This document shows positions 8,591-18,973 of a stretch of DNA of 64,000 bases, in pieces; position 1 is the first letter of the stretch; every line of letters begins with the position of its first letter. Source of the DNA: Streptomyces sp. A0642. Its GTDB lineage: Bacteria; Actinomycetota; Actinomycetes; Streptomycetales; Streptomycetaceae. Location: positions 248,001-312,000 of the forward strand of contig NZ_SSBL01000004.1 in NCBI RefSeq assembly GCF_004795105.1, written 5' to 3'. The translations under genes were made by a program, and so were the position numbers. The notes below the pieces were generated by a model, which was not told where the DNA came from, searched no databases, and saw nothing but the letters and a program-made list of their open reading frames with translations.

Positions 8591-9616
8591 ATGCGAATTG
8601 GTGTGCTCACCTCAGGCGGCGACTGCCCCGGCCTCAATGCCGTCATCCGTTCCGTCGTCCACCGCGCCGTCGTCGACCACGGCGACGAGGTCATCGGCTT
8701 CCACGACGGGTGGCGGGGCCTCCTCGAGTGCGACTACCGCAAGCTCGACCTCGACGCGGTCGGCGGCATCCTCGCCCGCGGCGGCACGATCCTCGGCTCC
8801 TCCCGGGTCCAGCCCGCCCACCTGCGCGGCGGCGTGGAGACGGCCAGGGGCCATGTCGCGGACCTCGGTCTCGACGCGATCATCCCGATCGGCGGCGAGG
8901 GGACGCTGAAGGCGGCCAACCTGCTGTCCGAGGCGGGGCTGCCGATCGTCGGCGTACCGAAGACGATCGACAACGACATCGCGTCCACGGACGTGACCTT
9001 CGGGTTCGACACCGCGGTGGGCGTGGCCACCGAAGCGCTCGACCGGCTGAAGACCACCGCCGAGTCGCACCAGCGCGTCATGATCGTCGAGGTCATGGGC
9101 CGCCACACCGGCTGGATCGCCCTGCACTCCGGCATGGCGGCCGGCGCACACGCCATCGTCGTCCCCGAGCGCCCCTTCGACATCGACGAGCTGACCGAGC
9201 TGGTCGGCCGGCGCTTCTCGGCCGGCAAGAAGTTCGCGATCGTCGTGGTCGCCGAGGGCGCCAAGCCGCGTGAGGGCTCCATGGAGTTCGACACCGGCGT
9301 CAAGGACATCTACGGCCACGAGCGCTTCGCCGGCGTCGCGACCCAGCTCTCCATCGAGCTGGAGCAGCGCCTGGGCAAGGAGGCGCGCCCGGTGATCCTC
9401 GGCCACGTCCAGCGCGGCGGAACGCCGACCGCGTACGACCGCGTCCTCGCGACCCGCTTCGGCTGGCACGCGGTGGAGGCGGCGCACCGCGGCGAGTTCG
9501 GCATGATGACGGCCCTGCGCGGCACGGACATCACGATGGTGCCCCTCGCCGACGCCGTGGAGACCCTGAAGACGGTCCCGGCCGAGCGGTACGCCGAGGC
9601 CGAGTGCGTGCTCTGA
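8591..9616 (+). CDS. pfkA: 6-phosphofructokinase
   Basis: This enzyme phosphorylates fructose 6-phosphate at C1 in glycolysis. Family motifs are TSGGDCPGLNAVIR (nucleotide loop), GGEGTLKAA, VGVPKTIDND (catalytic Asp), VEVMGRHTGW and ILGHVQRGGTPTAYDR. The pair Gly in GGEGT plus Lys in PKTIDND is the actinobacterial group III pattern: Gly favours ATP while the Lys is shared with PPi enzymes. ATP dependence is therefore inferred, not certain. The ATG at 8591 fits the beta-strand MRIGVLTSGG; an upstream frame extension to 8525 has no support. A perfect palindromic terminator follows. Confidence 0.94.
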   Translation: MRIGVLTSGGDCPGLNAVIRSVVHRAVVDHGDEVIGFHDGWRGLLECDYRKLDLDAVGGILARGGTILGSSRVQPAHLRGGVETARGHVADLGLDAIIPIGGEGTLKAANLLSEAGLPIVGVPKTIDNDIASTDVTFGFDTAVGVATEALDRLKTTAESHQRVMIVEVMGRHTGWIALHSGMAAGAHAIVVPERPFDIDELTELVGRRFSAGKKFAIVVVAEGAKPREGSMEFDTGVKDIYGHERFAGVATQLSIELEQRLGKEARPVILGHVQRGGTPTAYDRVLATRFGWHAVEAAHRGEFGMMTALRGTDITMVPLADAVETLKTVPAERYAEAECVL

Positions 9617-9635
9617 GACACCCGACGACCTGATA

Positions 9636-9667
9636 CCGCCCCCGGCCGCAGCTGCGGCCGGGGGCGG
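9636..9667. terminator. Strong hairpin terminator after pfkA
   Basis: A perfect 32-base palindrome (two 15-base arms starting CCGCCCCCGG, with a GC centre) lies 20 bases after the phosphofructokinase stop and before the CtaG-like gene. Confidence 0.8.
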
Positions 9668-9735
9668 TTCTACTCTGGTCGGGACAACCGGCACGAAACG
9701 GGAACGTCCCCGGCGTTCCCATCGGGAGTGAACAG

Positions 9736-10686
9736 ATGGATCACAGCGGGCACGGCATGAACATGGATCTCCCGCCGTTCACGCTGGGACGCGGGCTCCA
9801 GTTCTCCGCGGACCCGTTCTTCCTGATCGGCTGCGTCCTCGCAGTGGTCCTGTACGGGTACGCGGTGCTGCGCCTGCGCAGGCGCGGGGACGGCTGGCCG
9901 GTCAGCCGGGTCGCCTTCTTCGTCGTCGGGGTGCTGACCATCGCGCTGGTGATGTGCACCCGGCTGAACGACTACGGCATGGTCATGTTCAGCGTGCACA
10001 TGGTGCAGCACATGGTGATCAGCATGCTGTCGCCGATCCTGCTGCTGCTCGGCGCTCCCGTGACGCTCGCCCTGCGTGCTCTGCCGGTCGCGGCGCGGGG
10101 CGCCAAGGGGCCGCGTGAGCTGCTCCTGATGCTGCTGCACAGCCGCTACATGAAGATCGTCACGCATCCCGCGTTCACCATCCCGCTCTTCATCGCCAGC
10201 CTCTACGCCCTCTACTTCACCCCTCTCTTCGACTTCCTGATGGGTTCGACGGCCGGGCATCTGGCGATGATGGTGCACTTCCTGGCGGTCGGCCTGTTCT
10301 TCTTCTGGCCGATCATGGGCATCGATCCCGGCCCGCACCGCCCGGGTTACGTCATGCGGATGCTGGAGCTGTTCGCCGGGATGCCGTTCCACGCCTTCTT
10401 CGGCATCGCGCTGATGATGGCGAGCGAGCCGATGGTGAAGGTCTACGAGAACCCCCCGGCCTCGCTCGGCATCGACGCCCTGTCCGACCAGAACGCCGCG
10501 GGCGGCATCGCGTGGGCGTTCAGCGAGATCCCCTCGGTGCTGGTCCTGGTGGCCCTGGTGTTCCAGTGGTACCGCTCGGAACAGCGGACGGCGAAGCGCT
10601 CGGACCGGGCCGCGGACCGGGACGGCGACCAGGAGCTCCAGGCGTACAACGCCTATCTCGCCTCATTGCAGGCACGCGGACAGTAG
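9736..10686 (+). CDS. CtaG-like cytochrome c oxidase assembly membrane protein
   Basis: This is a polytopic membrane protein of the caa3_CtaG family, linked to assembly (probably copper delivery) of cytochrome oxidase. A His/Met-rich N-terminus (HSGHGMNMD) is followed by about seven hydrophobic segments. Conserved His and Met residues sit in VHMVQHMVISMLSP and in LAMMVHFLAVGLFFFWP, plausible metal ligands. The C-terminus is charged and cytoplasmic. The Streptomyces neighbours (a tiny membrane protein and two lipoproteins, one with a copper-site pattern) fit a copper or respiration role, but direct evidence is lacking. Confidence 0.82.
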   Translation: MDHSGHGMNMDLPPFTLGRGLQFSADPFFLIGCVLAVVLYGYAVLRLRRRGDGWPVSRVAFFVVGVLTIALVMCTRLNDYGMVMFSVHMVQHMVISMLSPILLLLGAPVTLALRALPVAARGAKGPRELLLMLLHSRYMKIVTHPAFTIPLFIASLYALYFTPLFDFLMGSTAGHLAMMVHFLAVGLFFFWPIMGIDPGPHRPGYVMRMLELFAGMPFHAFFGIALMMASEPMVKVYENPPASLGIDALSDQNAAGGIAWAFSEIPSVLVLVALVFQWYRSEQRTAKRSDRAADRDGDQELQAYNAYLASLQARGQ

Positions 10687-10752
10687 CGGTGGAGGGGCCT
10701 TCGGGGGGACGATGGCCTCCACGGCCGCGCGGCCGATGAGGGAGGTTCGCGC

Positions 10753-10908
10753 ATGTCCGCTACGAAGACCATGGGCGTGCTCACCGTAGGCGCCCTGGTG
10801 ACCGTCACCGCGTACACGGTGGCGCTGGGGAGCAACGGCTGGCTCTGGTTCGGCTGGGTGGTGCTGGGGCTGATCACGGTGGGAATGGTCGCCACCCGCG
10901 AAACCTGA
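10753..10908 (+). CDS. Small membrane protein, 51 aa
   Basis: This is a 51-residue protein with two hydrophobic stretches (about residues 8-25 and 29-46) around a GSNGW turn and a short charged end (ATRET). GGGAGG lies about 8 bases before the ATG. It follows the CtaG-like gene by 66 bases in the same direction and may be co-transcribed. It resembles small SCO-type hypothetical membrane proteins of Streptomyces; no function is known. Confidence 0.7.
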   Translation: MSATKTMGVLTVGALVTVTAYTVALGSNGWLWFGWVVLGLITVGMVATRET

Positions 10909-11061
10909 GCCGCCGGGCGGCGGGGCCCGGCCCCTTGCCGTACACCCGGACGGTGCCTCTCGACGGCCCGCCCCGGGTGCCTGCGGGGTGGTCGGCCGCC
11001 GTGCCTCTACTGTTCGGGCCACGGTGCCGCCGATCCGGTGGCCGGGCCCGAGGAGTTCGTG

Positions 11062-11604
11062 ATGGGGAACCGCGCAGGAGCGGCCGCGGTGGCGACGGTG
11101 GGGCTGCTGGCCGCCGTGCTCGGCGGGTGTTCGGACGACGGCGGGGACAGCGGGGCGGCTTCGCCCACGCCGTCCGCGACCGGTACGCGGGCCGCCGGGA
11201 CCGTGGCGGCGGCGTCGGGCCCGCTGGGCACCATCCTGGTCGACGGCCAGGGGCGGACGCTGTATCTCTGGGAGGCGGACACCGGCTCCCGGTCCACGTG
11301 CGACGGCGACTGCGCGACGGCCTGGCCGCCCGTGACGGTCACCGGGAAGCCAGTGGCCGGCAAGGGCGTGCAGGCCTCCCTCCTCGGCACCACGAAGCGT
11401 GCCGACGGCCGCACGGAGATCACCTACAACGGCCACCCGCTGTACCGCTACGCGGGCGATACGCGCGCGGGCGACACCAACGGGCAGGGATCGAACGGCT
11501 TCGGCGCCGCCTGGTACGTGCTCGACACCGCCGGGAACAAGGTCACCAAGAGCCCGCCCCCGCCGTCCCCCACTTCCTCCTCCCCCGGCGACGGGGGGTA
11601 CTGA
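11062..11604 (+). CDS. Secreted lipoprotein with YxWxxD/WPP repeats (COG4315-like)
   Basis: This is a predicted lipoprotein of 180 residues. The signal peptide ends in lipobox LGGC at about residue 24, followed by a Ser/Thr/Ala-rich linker. The body carries two copies of the motif typical of COG4315 proteins: TLYLWEADT...CDGDCATAWPP and HPLYRYAGDT...GAAWYVLD. The C-terminus is Pro/Ser-rich. The function of this family is unknown; the position beside a cupredoxin lipoprotein hints at an extracellular redox or copper role. The ATG at 11062 has GAGGAG 8 bases upstream. Confidence 0.8.
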   Translation: MGNRAGAAAVATVGLLAAVLGGCSDDGGDSGAASPTPSATGTRAAGTVAAASGPLGTILVDGQGRTLYLWEADTGSRSTCDGDCATAWPPVTVTGKPVAGKGVQASLLGTTKRADGRTEITYNGHPLYRYAGDTRAGDTNGQGSNGFGAAWYVLDTAGNKVTKSPPPPSPTSSSPGDGGY

Positions 11605-11607
11605 GCC

Positions 11608-12006
11608 GTGCGCGCACCGCTCCTGCTTCCCGCCCGCGCTCGCATCGCCGTGGTGGTCTCGGTGGCGTGTGCCGCCGCCCTGGCCGGGTGCTCCGGCGGC
11701 GGGGGCGGCTCCGCGCCCTCGGCCACCCGGTCGACGGCCTCGCCGTCGGCGGCCGGCGCCCTGATCACGATCAAGGACTTCGCGTTCCACCCGGCGACGC
11801 TGACCGTCGCCCCGGGTACGAAGGTCACCGTCATCAACAAGGACGGGACAACCCACACAGTGACGGCCACCGGCACCAAGGCCTTCGACACCGGCGAGGT
11901 GAAGTCGGGGCAAACGGTCACCTTCCGCGCTCCGGCCCGGCCGGGATCGTATCCGTACATCTGCACCATCCACCCGACGATGCACGGCTCGCTCACGGTG
12001 CGCTGA
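11608..12006 (+). CDS. Cupredoxin-domain lipoprotein (plastocyanin/azurin-like)
   Basis: This is a 132-residue lipoprotein with lipobox LAGC near residue 28, a short low-complexity linker, and a single cupredoxin domain. The type 1 copper ligands are visible: His in GTTHTVTA, then Cys, His and Met in YICTIHPTMHGSL. It probably carries electrons or copper outside the membrane. The GTG start lies 4 bases after the previous stop, so the two lipoproteins are translationally coupled. Confidence 0.85.
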   Translation: MRAPLLLPARARIAVVVSVACAAALAGCSGGGGGSAPSATRSTASPSAAGALITIKDFAFHPATLTVAPGTKVTVINKDGTTHTVTATGTKAFDTGEVKSGQTVTFRAPARPGSYPYICTIHPTMHGSLTVR

Positions 12007-12441
12007 GACGGGGTTCCGCGTCGTCCCGCACGTCCGGCAACCCGGCCGGGAGGCCGGCCCCGTACACCATCGCGTACGCCGGAAACGGCATCGGCGGATC
12101 CGTCCCTCGCCCCCGGCGCGTGCCCGTTCGATCACTCTCCGTCGAAGTCGGTCACGCGCCGGTACCGCCCGCACGAGCCCCGCGCCGAGGCTGCCGCGGC
12201 CACCACCCCGCGCTCGCGTGTCCAGGGGGTTCACCCCGGACACGCACCGGCCGCCCACCCCCGGCAGCGGCCCTCCGATCGCCGTGGTACGGGGGCGCGG
12301 GCCTCGCCGTCCGTCACGCAACGTGCGTCCCCACGGCGGCGCACACACCTCCCTCCGCAGCAGTGCGCACGCAATCGCGAACGCGCCCCGCCCGCCCCGT
12401 CAGCACCTTCACCCCCACGACGCACGGAACGTTCAGACACC

Positions 12442-12459
12442 GGCGGGAGCGCTCCCGCC
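12442..12459. promoter_or_regulatory. Upstream CebR-like operator, variant
   Basis: GGCGGGAGC-GCTCCCGCC is an 18-base perfect palindrome with the GGGAGCGCTCCC core of the CebR box but G/C instead of T/A flanks. It lies about 150 bases before the consensus box. Confidence 0.55.
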
Positions 12460-12593
12460 CGACGGTCACCGCCGGCACCTCACGGGACGCCCGCCCCACC
12501 GCTCCCGCCGTCCGTTCGACGTGTGGCCGAGTTAACGCGCTCGTAAGGCAGTTGTGATTTAAGTCTTGACAGGTGCCCATCACCACGCCACCT

Positions 12594-12607
12594 TGGGAGC
12601 GCTCCCA
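12594..12607. promoter_or_regulatory. CebR operator (cellulose/cello-oligosaccharide repressor)
   Basis: TGGGAGCGCTCCCA is a perfect 14-base match to the known Streptomyces CebR box. CebR is a LacI-family repressor released by cellobiose and cello-oligosaccharides. The site lies 125 bases before the GH10 start and probably controls the whole hydrolase run. Confidence 0.85.
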
Positions 12608-12731
12608 CAATCAAGACTTGCACACTCCACTCCCCTCCCTTCTCCCCCAACACCGGGCGGCGAAAAGGGTGTTGAGGGGCGCAGCCGCGCTCCCCCCGAC
12701 ACCCGCCGCCAGGCCGAGGAAGGCGTTAGTC

Positions 12732-14267
12732 ATGGCTTTGGTGAAGCGCTGTAGACCCACCCGTGCGGGAGGGCTCCCGGCCCTCCTGGTCGGCGCCCTG
12801 GCCGTCGCGACCACCTTGACGGGCGGACCGGCCCACGCCGCCGGGCAAGGCACCCTGCACGAACTGGCCGCCGCCCAGGGCCGGTACTTCGGCTCCGCCA
12901 CCGACAACCCGGAGCTGCCGGACGCCGCTTACGCGGCCACCCTGGGCTCCGAGTTCGGGCAGATCACTCCCGGCAACTCCATGAAGTGGGACACCACCGA
13001 GCCGGTACGGGGACAGTTCGACTTCACCAAGGGCGATGTGGTCACCGACTTCGCCCGGCAGCACGGCCAGACGGTGCGCGGCCACACCCTGGTCTGGCAC
13101 AACCAACTGCCCGGCTGGGTCGGCGCGCTGCCGTCGGCGCAGGTGGAGGCCGCCATGACGCACCACATCACCGAGGAGGCGACGCACTACCGGGGCGTGG
13201 TCTCCGCCTGGGACGTGGTGAACGAGCCGTTCAACGAGGACGGGACCTTCCGCACGAGTCCCTTCTACACCGCCATGGGCAGCGACTACATCGCCACCGC
13301 CCTGCGTGCCGCCCACGCCGCGGACCCGGACGCCAAGCTGTACATCAACGACTACAACGTCGAAGGGCGCGGAGCGAAGAGCGACGCCCTGTACGCCCTG
13401 GTGAGCGACCTGATCGACAAGGGCGTGCCGCTCGACGGCGTCGGCATGCAGGCGCACCTGGCCGTCCAGTACGGCTTCCCGTACCAGATGCAGGCGAACA
13501 TGCAGCGCTTCGCCGACCTCGGGCTCGATGTGGCCGTTACCGAACTCGACGTGCGGATGCCGCTGCCCGCCGACGCCGCCAAGACGGCCACCCAGACCGC
13601 GTACTACCGGCAGGTGACCGAAGCCTGCCTGGCGGTCGCCCGCTGCGTCGGCATCACCGTCTGGGACTACACGGACACGTACTCCTGGGTCCCGGGCACG
13701 TTCCCGGGCGAGGGTGCGGCCAACCTGTACGACGAGAACCTGCGGCCGAAGGCCGCGTACTCCGCCGTGCGCACCGCGCTGGGCGGCGACGACGGGAGCG
13801 GTGAGGGCGGAGACCCCGGGGCGCTCAAGGCGCAGTACCGCAGCAGCGACGCCTCGGTGGGCGACAACCAGATCAAGCCCGGTCTCCAACTCGTGAACAC
13901 CGGCGGGACCGCGGTCAGCCTCTCGGACGTGACGGTGCGTTACTGGTTCAGTTCCGAGAACGGGGCGTCCACGTACAGCACTTGGTGCGACTGGACTCCG
14001 ATCGGCTGTTCGAACGTGACCCACCGTGTCGCCGCCGCGAGCACCCCGAAGGCCGGTGCGGACCACTACCTCGAAGTGGGCTTCGCCGGCGGGACGCTGG
14101 CGCCGGGCGCCACCACCGGGGAGATCCAGCTGCGTCTCAACAAGACGGACTGGTCGAACTTCAACGAGTCGGACGACTACAGCCACGGGGCCGGCACCTC
14201 GTACGCGGACGCTTCCAGGATCGCCGTCTACGCCGGCGGCGAGCTGGTCTGGGGCATCGAGCCCTGA
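12732..14267 (+). CDS. Secreted GH10 endo-1,4-beta-xylanase with CBM3
   Basis: This secreted xylanase cleaves internal beta-1,4 bonds of xylan. Residues 1-36 are a Sec signal (cleavage near AHA|A). The GH10 barrel spans about 37-350, with acid/base Glu165 in [12 protein letters not shown] and nucleophile Glu271 in [11 protein letters not shown] short Gly/Asp linker leads to a CBM3 cellulose-binding module (about 366-511; [21 protein letters not shown]). The ATG at 12732 is preceded by GGAAGG at good spacing; the longer frame to 12573 would run through the operator. It probably falls under CebR control together with the following cellulases. Confidence 0.94.
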   Translation: MALVKRCRPTRAGGLPALLVGALAVATTLTGGPAHAAGQGTLHELAAAQGRYFGSATDNPELPDAAYAATLGSEFGQITPGNSMKWDTTEPVRGQFDFTKGDVVTDFARQHGQTVRGHTLVWHNQLPGWVGALPSAQVEAAMTHHITEEATHYRGVVSAWDVVNEPFNEDGTFRTSPFYTAMGSDYIATALRAAHAADPDAKLYINDYNVEGRGAKSDALYALVSDLIDKGVPLDGVGMQAHLAVQYGFPYQMQANMQRFADLGLDVAVTELDVRMPLPADAAKTATQTAYYRQVTEACLAVARCVGITVWDYTDTYSWVPGTFPGEGAANLYDENLRPKAAYSAVRTALGGDDGSGEGGDPGALKAQYRSSDASVGDNQIKPGLQLVNTGGTAVSLSDVTVRYWFSSENGASTYSTWCDWTPIGCSNVTHRVAAASTPKAGADHYLEVGFAGGTLAPGATTGEIQLRLNKTDWSNFNESDDYSHGAGTSYADASRIAVYAGGELVWGIEP

Positions 14268-14413
14268 CCGCCGGCCACCCCGGCCCGCACCGCTCCTCCG
14301 CTCCCCCGCCCCACCCCAGCCCCGCTTCCTTCCCCGCCGCATGTCCCCGCTCCACCCCCGTCCCCCTCTTTTCGTCCCCTCCTTCCCCACTGACACCCGC
14401 CAATGGAGGATTT

Positions 14414-17212
14414 GTGTCGATATCACGTAGAACATTCAGCAGCGCCCTGGGCGGCAGCCTGCTGGCCATGGGCCTGACGCAGGGCACCGCCGTCGCCGCG
14501 CCCGCGTCGGCGGCGGCCGGCACCGGCGCCCGTGCGGCCGCGGCCGACGACCCGTACACCCAGGCGTTCCTCACCCAGTACGGAAAGATCAAGGCGTCCG
14601 CCAACGGCTACTTCAGCCCGGAGGGACTGCCGTACCACTCGGTCGAGACCCTGATGGTCGAAGCCCCCGACCACGGCCACCAGACCACGTCGGAGGCCGT
14701 CAGCTTCTGGATGTGGCTGGAGGCGGCGTACGGACGGGTGACCGGTGACTGGGCGCCCTTCAACGCGGCCTGGGCGGTCGCCGAGAAGACGATCATCCCG
14801 CAGCACGCCGACCAGCCGACCGCGGGCTCCTACAACCCGTCGTCCCCCGCGACCTACGCCCCGGAACACCCGCTGCCCAGCGGGTACCCCTCCGCACTGG
14901 ACACCTCGGTCAAGGTCGGCACGGACCCGCTCGCCACCGAACTCGCCTCGTCCTACGGGACGATGGACGTCTACGGCATGCACTGGCTGATGGACCTGGA
15001 CAACGTCTACGGCTACGGCAACAAGCCGGGCACCGGCGGCGAGTCCGGTCCGGGCGCCGGGGCCTCCTTCATCAACACCTACCAGCGCGGCGCGCAGGAG
15101 TCGGTGTGGGAGACAGTCCCCCAGCCCACCACCGACCTCTTCAAGTACGGCGGCCCCAACGGGTATCTGGACCTGTTCGTCGGCGACGCGAGCTACGCCA
15201 AGCAGTGGAAGTACACCAACGCCCCGGACGCCGACGCCCGCGCGGTGCAGGCCGCCTACTGGGCCTACCGCTGGGCCTCCGCACAGGGCAAGGCGAGCGA
15301 CGTGTCGGCCTCGGTCGCGAAGGCCGCCAAGATGGGCGACTACCTCCGCTACGCCATGTTCGACAAGTACTTCAAGCGGGTCGGCGACTGCACGGATCCC
15401 GCCTCCTGCCCGGCCGCCACGGGCCGCGACTCCCAGCACTACCTGCTGTCCTGGTACTACGCCTGGGGCGGCGCGGCCGCCGGCAGCGGCGGGGGCTGGG
15501 CCTGGCGCATCGGTGACGGCGCCTCCCACCAGGGCTATCAGAACCCGCTGGCGGCCTGGGCCCTTTCCAACGTGCCGTCACTGACCCCCAAGTCGGCGAC
15601 GGCCAGGTCCGACTGGTCCAAGAGCCTGACCCGGCAGCTGGAGTTCCTGACCTGGCTGCAGTCGAGCGAGGGCGCTTTCGCGGGTGGCTGCACCAACAGC
15701 TGGGAGGGCAGCTACAGCAAGCCGCCCGCCGGCACGCCCACCTTCTACGGCATGGCCTACGACTGGCAGCCGGTCTACCACGACCCGCCGAGCAACAACT
15801 GGTTCGGTTTCCAGGCCTGGGGCATGGAACGCCTGGCCGCGTACTACCACGAGACGGGCAACGCGACCGCGAAGAGGATCCTGTCCAAGTGGGTGGCCTG
15901 GGCCTCGTCCGAGACGACGGTGGGCGCCGACGGCAGCTTCCGCTTCCCGTCCACGCTCAACTGGACGGGACAGCCCGACACCTGGAACGCGGCCTCCCCC
16001 GGGGCCAACGCGGGTCTGCACGTCAAGGTCGTGGACTACGCCAACGACGTCGGCGTGGGCGCCGCCTACGTCAAGACGCTCACGTACTACGCCGCCAAGT
16101 CGGGGGACGCGGACGCCGCGGCACTGGCCAAGGCGCTGCTGGACGCGATGGCGCTGAACGCCACGGCCAAGGGCATCTCGGTGCCGGAGACCAGGAAGGA
16201 CTACAACCGCTTCAACGACGAGGTGTACATCCCGGCCGGGTGGTCGGGCACGATGCCGAACGGCGACACCATCGAGCCGGGTTCGACGTTCCTCGACATC
16301 CGCAGCTGGTACAAGGACGACCCCGACTGGCCGAAGGTGCAGGCCTACCTGGACGGCGGCGCGGCGCCCACCTTCACGTACCACCGCTTCTGGGCGCAGG
16401 CCGCGCTCGCCCTGGCCTTCGCTATCTACGCGGAGCTGCTGGTGGAGGGCGGCGGCACCGGTGGCGACACCGAGGCGCCGACGGTTCCGGCCGGCCTCAC
16501 CGTGACCGCTACGACAAGCAGCAGCGTCTCGCTCTCCTGGTCGGCCTCCACCGACAACGTCGCCGTGACCGGCTACGACGTCTACCGCAACGGGGTGCTG
16601 GCGGGGAACGCCACCACGCGGACGTTCACCGACCCGGGCCTGGCCGCGGCGACCGCGTACAGCTACGCGGTGGCGGCACGGGACGCGGGCGGCAACACCT
16701 CGGCGCTGTCGGCCGCGGTCACCGCCACCACCAAGACGGGCGGCTCCACCGGCACCGGCGCGGTGAAGGTCCAGTACAAGAACAACGACTCGTCCACCAG
16801 CGACAACCAGATCAGGCTGGGGCTGCAGGTGGTGAACACGGGCAGCGCCCCGATCGACCTGTCGACGGTGAAGCTGCGGTACTGGTTCACCGCCGACGGC
16901 GGCCCGAACACCTTCGGCACGTACTGCGACTACGCCGCGCTCGGCTCGTCCAACATCACCCACTCGGTGGTCGCCGTCTCCAGCCCGAAGACGGGCGCCG
17001 ACCGCTACCTGGAGGTCGGCTTCACCGGTGGTGCGGGCACCCTGGCGGCGGGCGCGTCGACGGGTGAGCTCCAGCTGCGGCTCAACAAGAGCGACTGGTC
17101 CAACTTCAACGAGACCAACGACTACAGCCGCGCCGCCAACACCTCGTACGCCGAGTCCTCCAAGGTCGGGGCGTATGTCGCCGGGGCCCTCGCCTGGGGG
17201 GTCGAGCCGTGA
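14414..17212 (+). CDS. Secreted GH48 reducing-end cellobiohydrolase with FN3 and CBM3
   Basis: This processive exocellulase releases cellobiose from reducing ends and is usually a central enzyme of actinobacterial cellulose breakdown. The N-terminus [11 protein letters not shown] followed by a hydrophobic stretch is a Tat signal (Arg5-Arg6). The GH48 domain spans about 50-680, with the catalytic acid Glu94 in TTSEAVSF. An FN3 domain follows at about 688-775 and a CBM3 at 782-932. The GTG start at 14414 has GGAGGA just upstream. The GH12 gene overlaps its stop, so translation is coupled. Its export by Tat contrasts with the Sec signals of the three neighbours. Confidence 0.94.
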   Translation: MSISRRTFSSALGGSLLAMGLTQGTAVAAPASAAAGTGARAAAADDPYTQAFLTQYGKIKASANGYFSPEGLPYHSVETLMVEAPDHGHQTTSEAVSFWMWLEAAYGRVTGDWAPFNAAWAVAEKTIIPQHADQPTAGSYNPSSPATYAPEHPLPSGYPSALDTSVKVGTDPLATELASSYGTMDVYGMHWLMDLDNVYGYGNKPGTGGESGPGAGASFINTYQRGAQESVWETVPQPTTDLFKYGGPNGYLDLFVGDASYAKQWKYTNAPDADARAVQAAYWAYRWASAQGKASDVSASVAKAAKMGDYLRYAMFDKYFKRVGDCTDPASCPAATGRDSQHYLLSWYYAWGGAAAGSGGGWAWRIGDGASHQGYQNPLAAWALSNVPSLTPKSATARSDWSKSLTRQLEFLTWLQSSEGAFAGGCTNSWEGSYSKPPAGTPTFYGMAYDWQPVYHDPPSNNWFGFQAWGMERLAAYYHETGNATAKRILSKWVAWASSETTVGADGSFRFPSTLNWTGQPDTWNAASPGANAGLHVKVVDYANDVGVGAAYVKTLTYYAAKSGDADAAALAKALLDAMALNATAKGISVPETRKDYNRFNDEVYIPAGWSGTMPNGDTIEPGSTFLDIRSWYKDDPDWPKVQAYLDGGAAPTFTYHRFWAQAALALAFAIYAELLVEGGGTGGDTEAPTVPAGLTVTATTSSSVSLSWSASTDNVAVTGYDVYRNGVLAGNATTRTFTDPGLAAATAYSYAVAARDAGGNTSALSAAVTATTKTGGSTGTGAVKVQYKNNDSSTSDNQIRLGLQVVNTGSAPIDLSTVKLRYWFTADGGPNTFGTYCDYAALGSSNITHSVVAVSSPKTGADRYLEVGFTGGAGTLAAGASTGELQLRLNKSDWSNFNETNDYSRAANTSYAESSKVGAYVAGALAWGVEP

Positions 17213-18750
17213 CAGGCCCGAGACTCCCGGCCCTGGCCGGCGCCGCGGCGGCGCTCGTGCTGGCCGCTGCCTCGATGCTCACCGGCGCGCCTGCCGCGTC
17301 TGCCGCGCCGGTCACCGACTGCACCCAGTGGGGGACCACCGAACTGCGGGGCGGGGAGTACCTCTACCAGCAGAACGAGTGGAACTCCGAGACCGAGCAG
17401 TGCGTCAGCGTCGACCCCGACACGGGCGCGTGGAGCGTCACCAAGTCCTCCTTCAACCTGCCGACGAACGGCGCCCCGGCGACGTACCCCTCCAGTTACA
17501 AGGGCTGTCACTGGGGGGCGTGCACGACGGACAGCGGGCTGCCGCTGCGCGTCGACCAACTGGGCAGTGTACGGACGGACTGGTCGACCACCCAGGTCGG
17601 ATCCGGCGCGTACAACGTCTCGATGGACATCTGGTTCAACTCGGCGCCGGTCACCGACGACCAGCCGGACGGCACCGAGGTGATGGTCTGGATGAACCAC
17701 CGCGGCGGAGTCCAGCCGATCGGGTCCCGCACGGCGACGGTCCAGCTCGACGGCCGTAACTGGGACGTCTGGACGGGTCCCGGCGCCTCGGGCTGGAAGG
17801 TGATCTCGTACGTGCTCCAGGGCGGGGCCACCGAGCTCGCCGACTTCGATGTGAAGGACCTGATCGACGACGGCGTGGGCCGGGGGTCGATCAACCCGGC
17901 GCACTACCTCATCGACGCCGAGGCCGGGTTCGAGATCTGGCAGGGCGGTCAGGGACTCGGGATGAACCGGTTCTCCTTCGAGGCGAGCGCGGAGTCCGGC
18001 GGCGGGGAGGACACCCAGGCGCCGACGGCGCCGGCCGGCCTGGCCGTGACCGGCACGACCAGCGGCTCGGTCTCCCTGGCGTGGACCCCGGCGACGGACG
18101 ACACCGGCGTCGCCGGGTACGACGTCTACCGCGACGGGGCGAAGGCGGGCTCCACCACCTCCGCCTCGTTCACCGACACCGGTCTCGCCGCGTCGACCTC
18201 GCACAGCTACACCGTGCGCGCCAGGGACGCGGCCGGGAACACCTCCGCTCCCTCCGCGGCGGTCAGCGCGACCACCGCGGCAGGAGGGGGCGGGAGTAGC
18301 GGCTTGCTCAAGGCGCAGTACAAGAACAACGACTCCTCGCCCGGCGACAACCAGATCAGGCCCGGCCTCCAGCTGGTCAACACCGGCACCACGGCGGTGG
18401 ATCTGAGCAAGGTGACCCTGCGCTACTGGTTCAGCGGTGAGTCCGGCTCCGCCTCGTACGGCACCTCGTGCGACTACGCGGTGATCGGCTGCGGCGCGGT
18501 CACCCACCGCGTGGCGACGGCCGGATCCGCGAAGCCGGGCGCGGACCACTACCTGGAGGTCGGCTTCACCGGCGGCAGCCTGGCCCCCGGCGCCTCCACC
18601 GGGGAGATGCAGCTCCGGTTCAACAAGGCCGACTGGTCCTCCTTCAACGAGACCGACGACTACAGCAGGGCGGCCAACACCGCCTTCGCCGACGCCTCGA
18701 AGGTCGGGGTGTACGTCAACGGCGCCCTGTCCGCCGGGACCGCACCGTGA
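17209..18750 (+). CDS. Secreted GH12 endoglucanase with FN3 and CBM3
   Basis: This endo-beta-1,4-glucanase cuts internal cellulose bonds. Residues 1-32 are a Sec signal (cleavage near ASA|A). The GH12 jelly roll spans about 33-262, with the two catalytic Glu residues at 157 (TEVMVWMNH) and 242 ([10 protein letters not shown]); YKGCHWG is also a family hallmark. FN3 lies at about 268-360 and CBM3 at 365-513. The GTG start overlaps the GH48 stop by four bases (GTGA), giving tight coupling of an endo- and an exo-acting enzyme. Confidence 0.92.
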   Translation: MTGPRLPALAGAAAALVLAAASMLTGAPAASAAPVTDCTQWGTTELRGGEYLYQQNEWNSETEQCVSVDPDTGAWSVTKSSFNLPTNGAPATYPSSYKGCHWGACTTDSGLPLRVDQLGSVRTDWSTTQVGSGAYNVSMDIWFNSAPVTDDQPDGTEVMVWMNHRGGVQPIGSRTATVQLDGRNWDVWTGPGASGWKVISYVLQGGATELADFDVKDLIDDGVGRGSINPAHYLIDAEAGFEIWQGGQGLGMNRFSFEASAESGGGEDTQAPTAPAGLAVTGTTSGSVSLAWTPATDDTGVAGYDVYRDGAKAGSTTSASFTDTGLAASTSHSYTVRARDAAGNTSAPSAAVSATTAAGGGGSSGLLKAQYKNNDSSPGDNQIRPGLQLVNTGTTAVDLSKVTLRYWFSGESGSASYGTSCDYAVIGCGAVTHRVATAGSAKPGADHYLEVGFTGGSLAPGASTGEMQLRFNKADWSSFNETDDYSRAANTAFADASKVGVYVNGALSAGTAP

Positions 18751-18782
18751 CCGGCCCCTGACCGGCCGGCCACCCACCCACT

Positions 18783-18827
18783 CCCGATGGCGGGCTCTCC
18801 ATCCACCCCGCTCTGCCCGCCATCGGG
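18783..18827 (+). terminator. Intercistronic hairpin between GH12 and GH6 genes
   Basis: CCCGATGGCGGG (18783-18794) and CCCGCCATCGGG (18816-18827) are exact 12-base complements with a 21-base loop. It could end the GH10-GH48-GH12 message partially or protect its 3' end. Confidence 0.5.
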
Positions 18828-18973
18828 GAACCACCCACCCCCGTCCCCACCCACGCACCACGGCGTCACCGTCCCCGCTGACGGCGCCCCGAGGGGCCCC
18901 GGCCCCACGCAACACCCCCACGACCCGTCTGCGGGGAGCTTCCGCAGGCGTATGAGAGGAGCACGGAGCCGCA

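Larger units (their letters stand above)
12007..12731. other. Long regulatory intergenic region before the cellulase genes
   Basis: This is 725 bases without a credible gene. It holds two CebR-like palindromes (12442-12459 and 12594-12607). A TTGACA -35-like hexamer lies at 12566-12571, with no convincing -10 at the expected distance. A 9-base inverted repeat (AAGTCTTGA at 12561-12569, TCAAGACTT at 12611-12619) flanks the second palindrome. Confidence 0.6.

Noticed and set aside
12566..12571. Complete -35/-10 promoter at the CebR box
   Set aside because: TTGACA is a good -35, but no -10-like hexamer lies 16-19 bases downstream; only the hexamer is noted in the intergenic entry.
12726..14435. 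Antisense ORF opposite GH10
   Set aside because: Sequence bias only; GH10 catalytic motifs are on the + strand.
18930..18946. CebR box before the GH6 gene
   Set aside because: TGCGGGGAGCTTCCGCA has only a half-site match to TGGGAGCGCTCCCA, so it is mentioned in the gene entry but not annotated.
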